DNA of 13,180 nt from positions 1 to 13,180 of the forward strand of contig CAZFCB010000034.1 of NCBI GenBank assembly GCA_964517585.1, in the 5' to 3' direction. Source of the DNA: JAGORY01 sp964517585 (GTDB lineage Bacteria > Patescibacteriota > Gracilibacteria > Peribacterales > Peribacteraceae). Positions 12,304-13,180 of this stretch are shown here, in pieces (the first letter of the stretch is position 1; each line of letters begins with the position of its first letter). The translations under genes were made by a program, and so were the position numbers. The notes beneath the pieces were generated by a model. That model was not told the origin of the DNA, did not search any database, and was given only the letters and a program-made list of their open reading frames with translations.

Positions 12304-12663
12304 TTAGGCTGATGTGTCCGCCGTAGCTTCAGCGAAGGCGGAAGCAAGTGAATGAAGAGTATTTTGTTCGTCTAGTTTCGCTGCATTTTCCTTTTCTTGC
12401 AGAGCCTTCCTTTGGGTCGTCCTGACTTTGTTATCAACGTCGATCATGAACTTCGCAATTTCGATATCAAACTTCTTGTACGCAACAGCGTAGCGTTGCA
12501 TTCTGGATTCATGTTGCTCGGGCGTTTCACCTCTGTACGTCTCTTCCAGAAGCGGAATATTCGCGAGCATGAGATCGGTATCGATCTCTCCCATGACCAT
12601 GTCATACACCTCTTCGGCGAGAGCACGATTGTGAGCCGGAACTGGAGTTTGGGTTTGCGTCAT
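12304..12663 (-). CDS. Small helical protein, first gene of the - strand set
   Basis: 119-aa protein, family not recognised. It is mostly helical and charged: ALAEEVYDMVMGEIDTDLML at 14-33, ETPEQHESRMQRYAVAYKKF at 46-65, then a basic/acidic helix (RTTQRKALQEKENAAKL, 81-97). There is no signal peptide, membrane segment, Cys or catalytic motif. The last residues (S108 to D116, within SAFAEATADTSA) are encoded by a GC-rich palindrome, so the original C-terminus may have been replaced. It has the best -35/-10 promoter in the window, a leader of about 22 nt and no Shine-Dalgarno. It lies 25 bases before the 683-aa gene, so a partner role with that protein is plausible but unproven. Confidence 0.75.
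   Translation of the reverse strand: MTQTQTPVPAHNRALAEEVYDMVMGEIDTDLMLANIPLLEETYRGETPEQHESRMQRYAVAYKKFDIEIAKFMIDVDNKVRTTQRKALQEKENAAKLDEQNTLHSLASAFAEATADTSA
12317..12342. repeat. Palindrome overlapping the 3' end of the 119-aa gene
   Basis: TCCGCC (12317-12322) and GGCGGA (12337-12342) enclose a loop with a nested GCT-tc-AGC. The element is translated as the protein tail, and the stop codon follows 8 bases beyond it. The TTCAGCGAAGGC segment echoes the GCGAAGGCGTATC half of the family A palindromes. Confidence 0.65.
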
Positions 12664-12692
12664 TCGATGATTATTTTTGTATTCTTGTCTGT

Positions 12693-12721
12693 ATTATACC
12701 AAATGTGCGGAATTTTTTCAA
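12693..12721 (-). promoter_or_regulatory. Consensus sigma-70 promoter of the - strand gene set
   Basis: On the - strand TTGAAA (12721-12716), exactly 17 bases and a perfect TATAAT (12698-12693). Transcription should start near 12686, giving a leader of about 22 nt before the ATG at 12663. Confidence 0.82.
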
Positions 12722-12792
12722 GTGCTGGTGACGTAGGGTCACTGAGTCTGTATTCTCGATAGAGTTTACATAGATGTATCGTTGGCCTTCGT

Positions 12793-12847
12793 TCTGCCTC
12801 ATGCTTCGAGACGCTCTCGCTGAAGCTCGAGCTCCTCAGCAAGACAA
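12793..12847 (-). repeat. Decayed palindrome, family B, inverted copy
   Basis: GCTTCGAGACGC (from 12803) and GCTCCTCA (12831-12838) are the reverse complements of the GCGTCTCGAA and TGAGGAGC cores of the two copies to the right. The outer arms no longer pair well, so this looks like an older copy in the opposite orientation. Confidence 0.6.
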
Positions 12848-12860
12848 TGGTATAAAAACT

Positions 12861-12908
12861 TGTCACGGTGAGGAGCCACGCCGCTGCGTGGCGTCTCGAA
12901 CCGTGACA
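12861..12908 (+). repeat. Palindrome, family B, copy 1
   Basis: TGTCACGGT and ACCGTGACA are perfect outer arms. Inside are GGAGC and GTCTC and a central stem CCACGC-cgct-GCGTGG. A T-run (12912-12918) follows, so on the + strand it could also end a transcript, although no + strand gene precedes it closely. Confidence 0.8.
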
Positions 12909-12952
12909 GAATTTTTTTCAACTTTCATACAGAGAAGCGATGTTTTTTAGAT

Positions 12953-12992
12953 GTCATGGTGAGGAGCCCCTCAGGGCGTCTCGAACCATGAC
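12953..12992 (+). repeat. Palindrome, family B, copy 2
   Basis: GTCATGGT and ACCATGAC are perfect outer arms, with the same GAGGAGC and CGTCTCGA shoulders as copy 1 and a shorter central stem CCC-tca-GGG. Relative to copy 1 the arms differ by a C-G to T-A change on both sides, which preserves pairing. Confidence 0.8.
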
Positions 12993-13084
12993 GGAAAACA
13001 AAAATGTAGAAGGAAGCACTGCTTTTATTTCCTGAGTAACTGAGTCCCCCTCTCTGGAGCACCTAAGAGTGTGGGTGAGCCCAT

Positions 13085-13113
13085 TTGCTCAATTTTATCT
13101 TTTCGGCTATAAT
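13085..13113 (+). promoter_or_regulatory. Sigma-70-type promoter for the rightmost gene
   Basis: TTGCTC (13085-13090), a 17-base spacer and a perfect TATAAT (13108-13113). Transcription should begin near 13120, about 32 bases before the ATG at 13152. Confidence 0.75.
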
Positions 13114-13151
13114 AGGATGATTAATTTACATTAAAACGCACACACAAAAAT

Positions 13152-13180
13152 ATGCTTAAACATATTGATGTCACTGAAGC
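13152..13180 (+). CDS. Start of an unidentified protein, cut by the window edge
   Basis: The open frame begins MLKHIDVTEA and continues past the end of the window. Support is the well-placed promoter at 13085-13113 and the lack of a stop; an upstream ATG at 13114-13120 gives only five codons. No Shine-Dalgarno is visible. Ten residues are too few to assign a family. Confidence 0.5.

Larger units (their letters stand above)
12664..13151. other. 488-bp divergent intergenic region
   Basis: No credible gene is seen here. From left to right it holds the promoter of the - strand set (12693-12721), three copies of the second palindrome family (12793-12992), A/T-rich spacers and the promoter of the rightward partial gene (13085-13113). 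I see nothing recognisable in 13020-13080. No tRNA-like cloverleaf or CRISPR-type spacing was found. Confidence 0.65.

Noticed and set aside
12793..12992. CRISPR array
   Set aside because: Only three units are seen, one inverted and decayed, with variable centres inside the palindrome rather than unique spacers between constant repeats.
1..13180. UGA read as glycine (code 25), as in some candidate-phyla bacteria
   Set aside because: The CofE-like and flavoprotein genes end at UGA at the expected family length, and no gene reads through in-frame UGA.

Overview
The window reads as a bacterial chromosome segment with about half G+C, short intergenic gaps and the standard genetic code: genes end in TGA as well as TAA/TAG, so UGA is not recoded. 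Three things point tentatively to the candidate phyla radiation, perhaps a Peregrinibacteria/Peribacteria-like lineage. A CofE-like protein has no visible F420 pathway around it, some genes look leaderless, and there are many family-specific palindromes and heptamer repeats between genes. This placement is inference; there is no rRNA in the window.

Left part (1-7450). A two-domain glycosyltransferase (118-2613, +) fuses a GT-A domain to a GT4-type GT-B domain. It converges on a small zinc-ribbon protein (2830-3192, -). That gene is divergent from a tight + strand run: a single-pass membrane protein (3333-4019), a CofE-like gamma-glutamyl ligase (4035-4787) and a PurN-type formyltransferase (4800-5387). 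On the - strand, carA (6320-7450) is followed 8 bases later by a ferredoxin-NADP reductase-like flavoprotein (5595-6311). PurN and CarA make this partly a nucleotide-biosynthesis neighbourhood.

Right part (7451-13180). A well-formed promoter (7551-7579), a roughly 120-nt three-way-junction leader (7611-7732) and a strong Shine-Dalgarno site precede a secreted 229-aa protein (7764-8453), which ends at a clear intrinsic terminator. Facing it on the - strand is a three-gene set driven from 12693-12721: a 119-aa helical protein, a 683-aa coiled-coil/Ala-Pro-linker protein, and a 545-aa protein with a transglutaminase-like Cys-His site. The secreted protein and the 683-aa protein share an Asn/Thr/Val-rich motif of about 28 residues with 18 identities. 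This motif ties the two sides together and makes this the best candidate here for an undescribed system. A partial gene starts at 13152.

Repeats. Three kinds of small repeat are scattered through the window. (1) Seven-base tandem arrays occur at the left edge, after purN and three times inside carA, where they are translated. (2) A family of palindromes with the core TTCGAGTAGC ... GCGTATCGAGA occurs as two inverted pairs in convergent intergenic gaps. (3) A second palindrome family, GTCAYGGTGAGGAGC ... GTCTCGAACCRTGAC, lies in the 12.8-13.0 kb gap with compensatory changes in its stems. A further palindrome supplies the C-terminal tail of the 119-aa protein.
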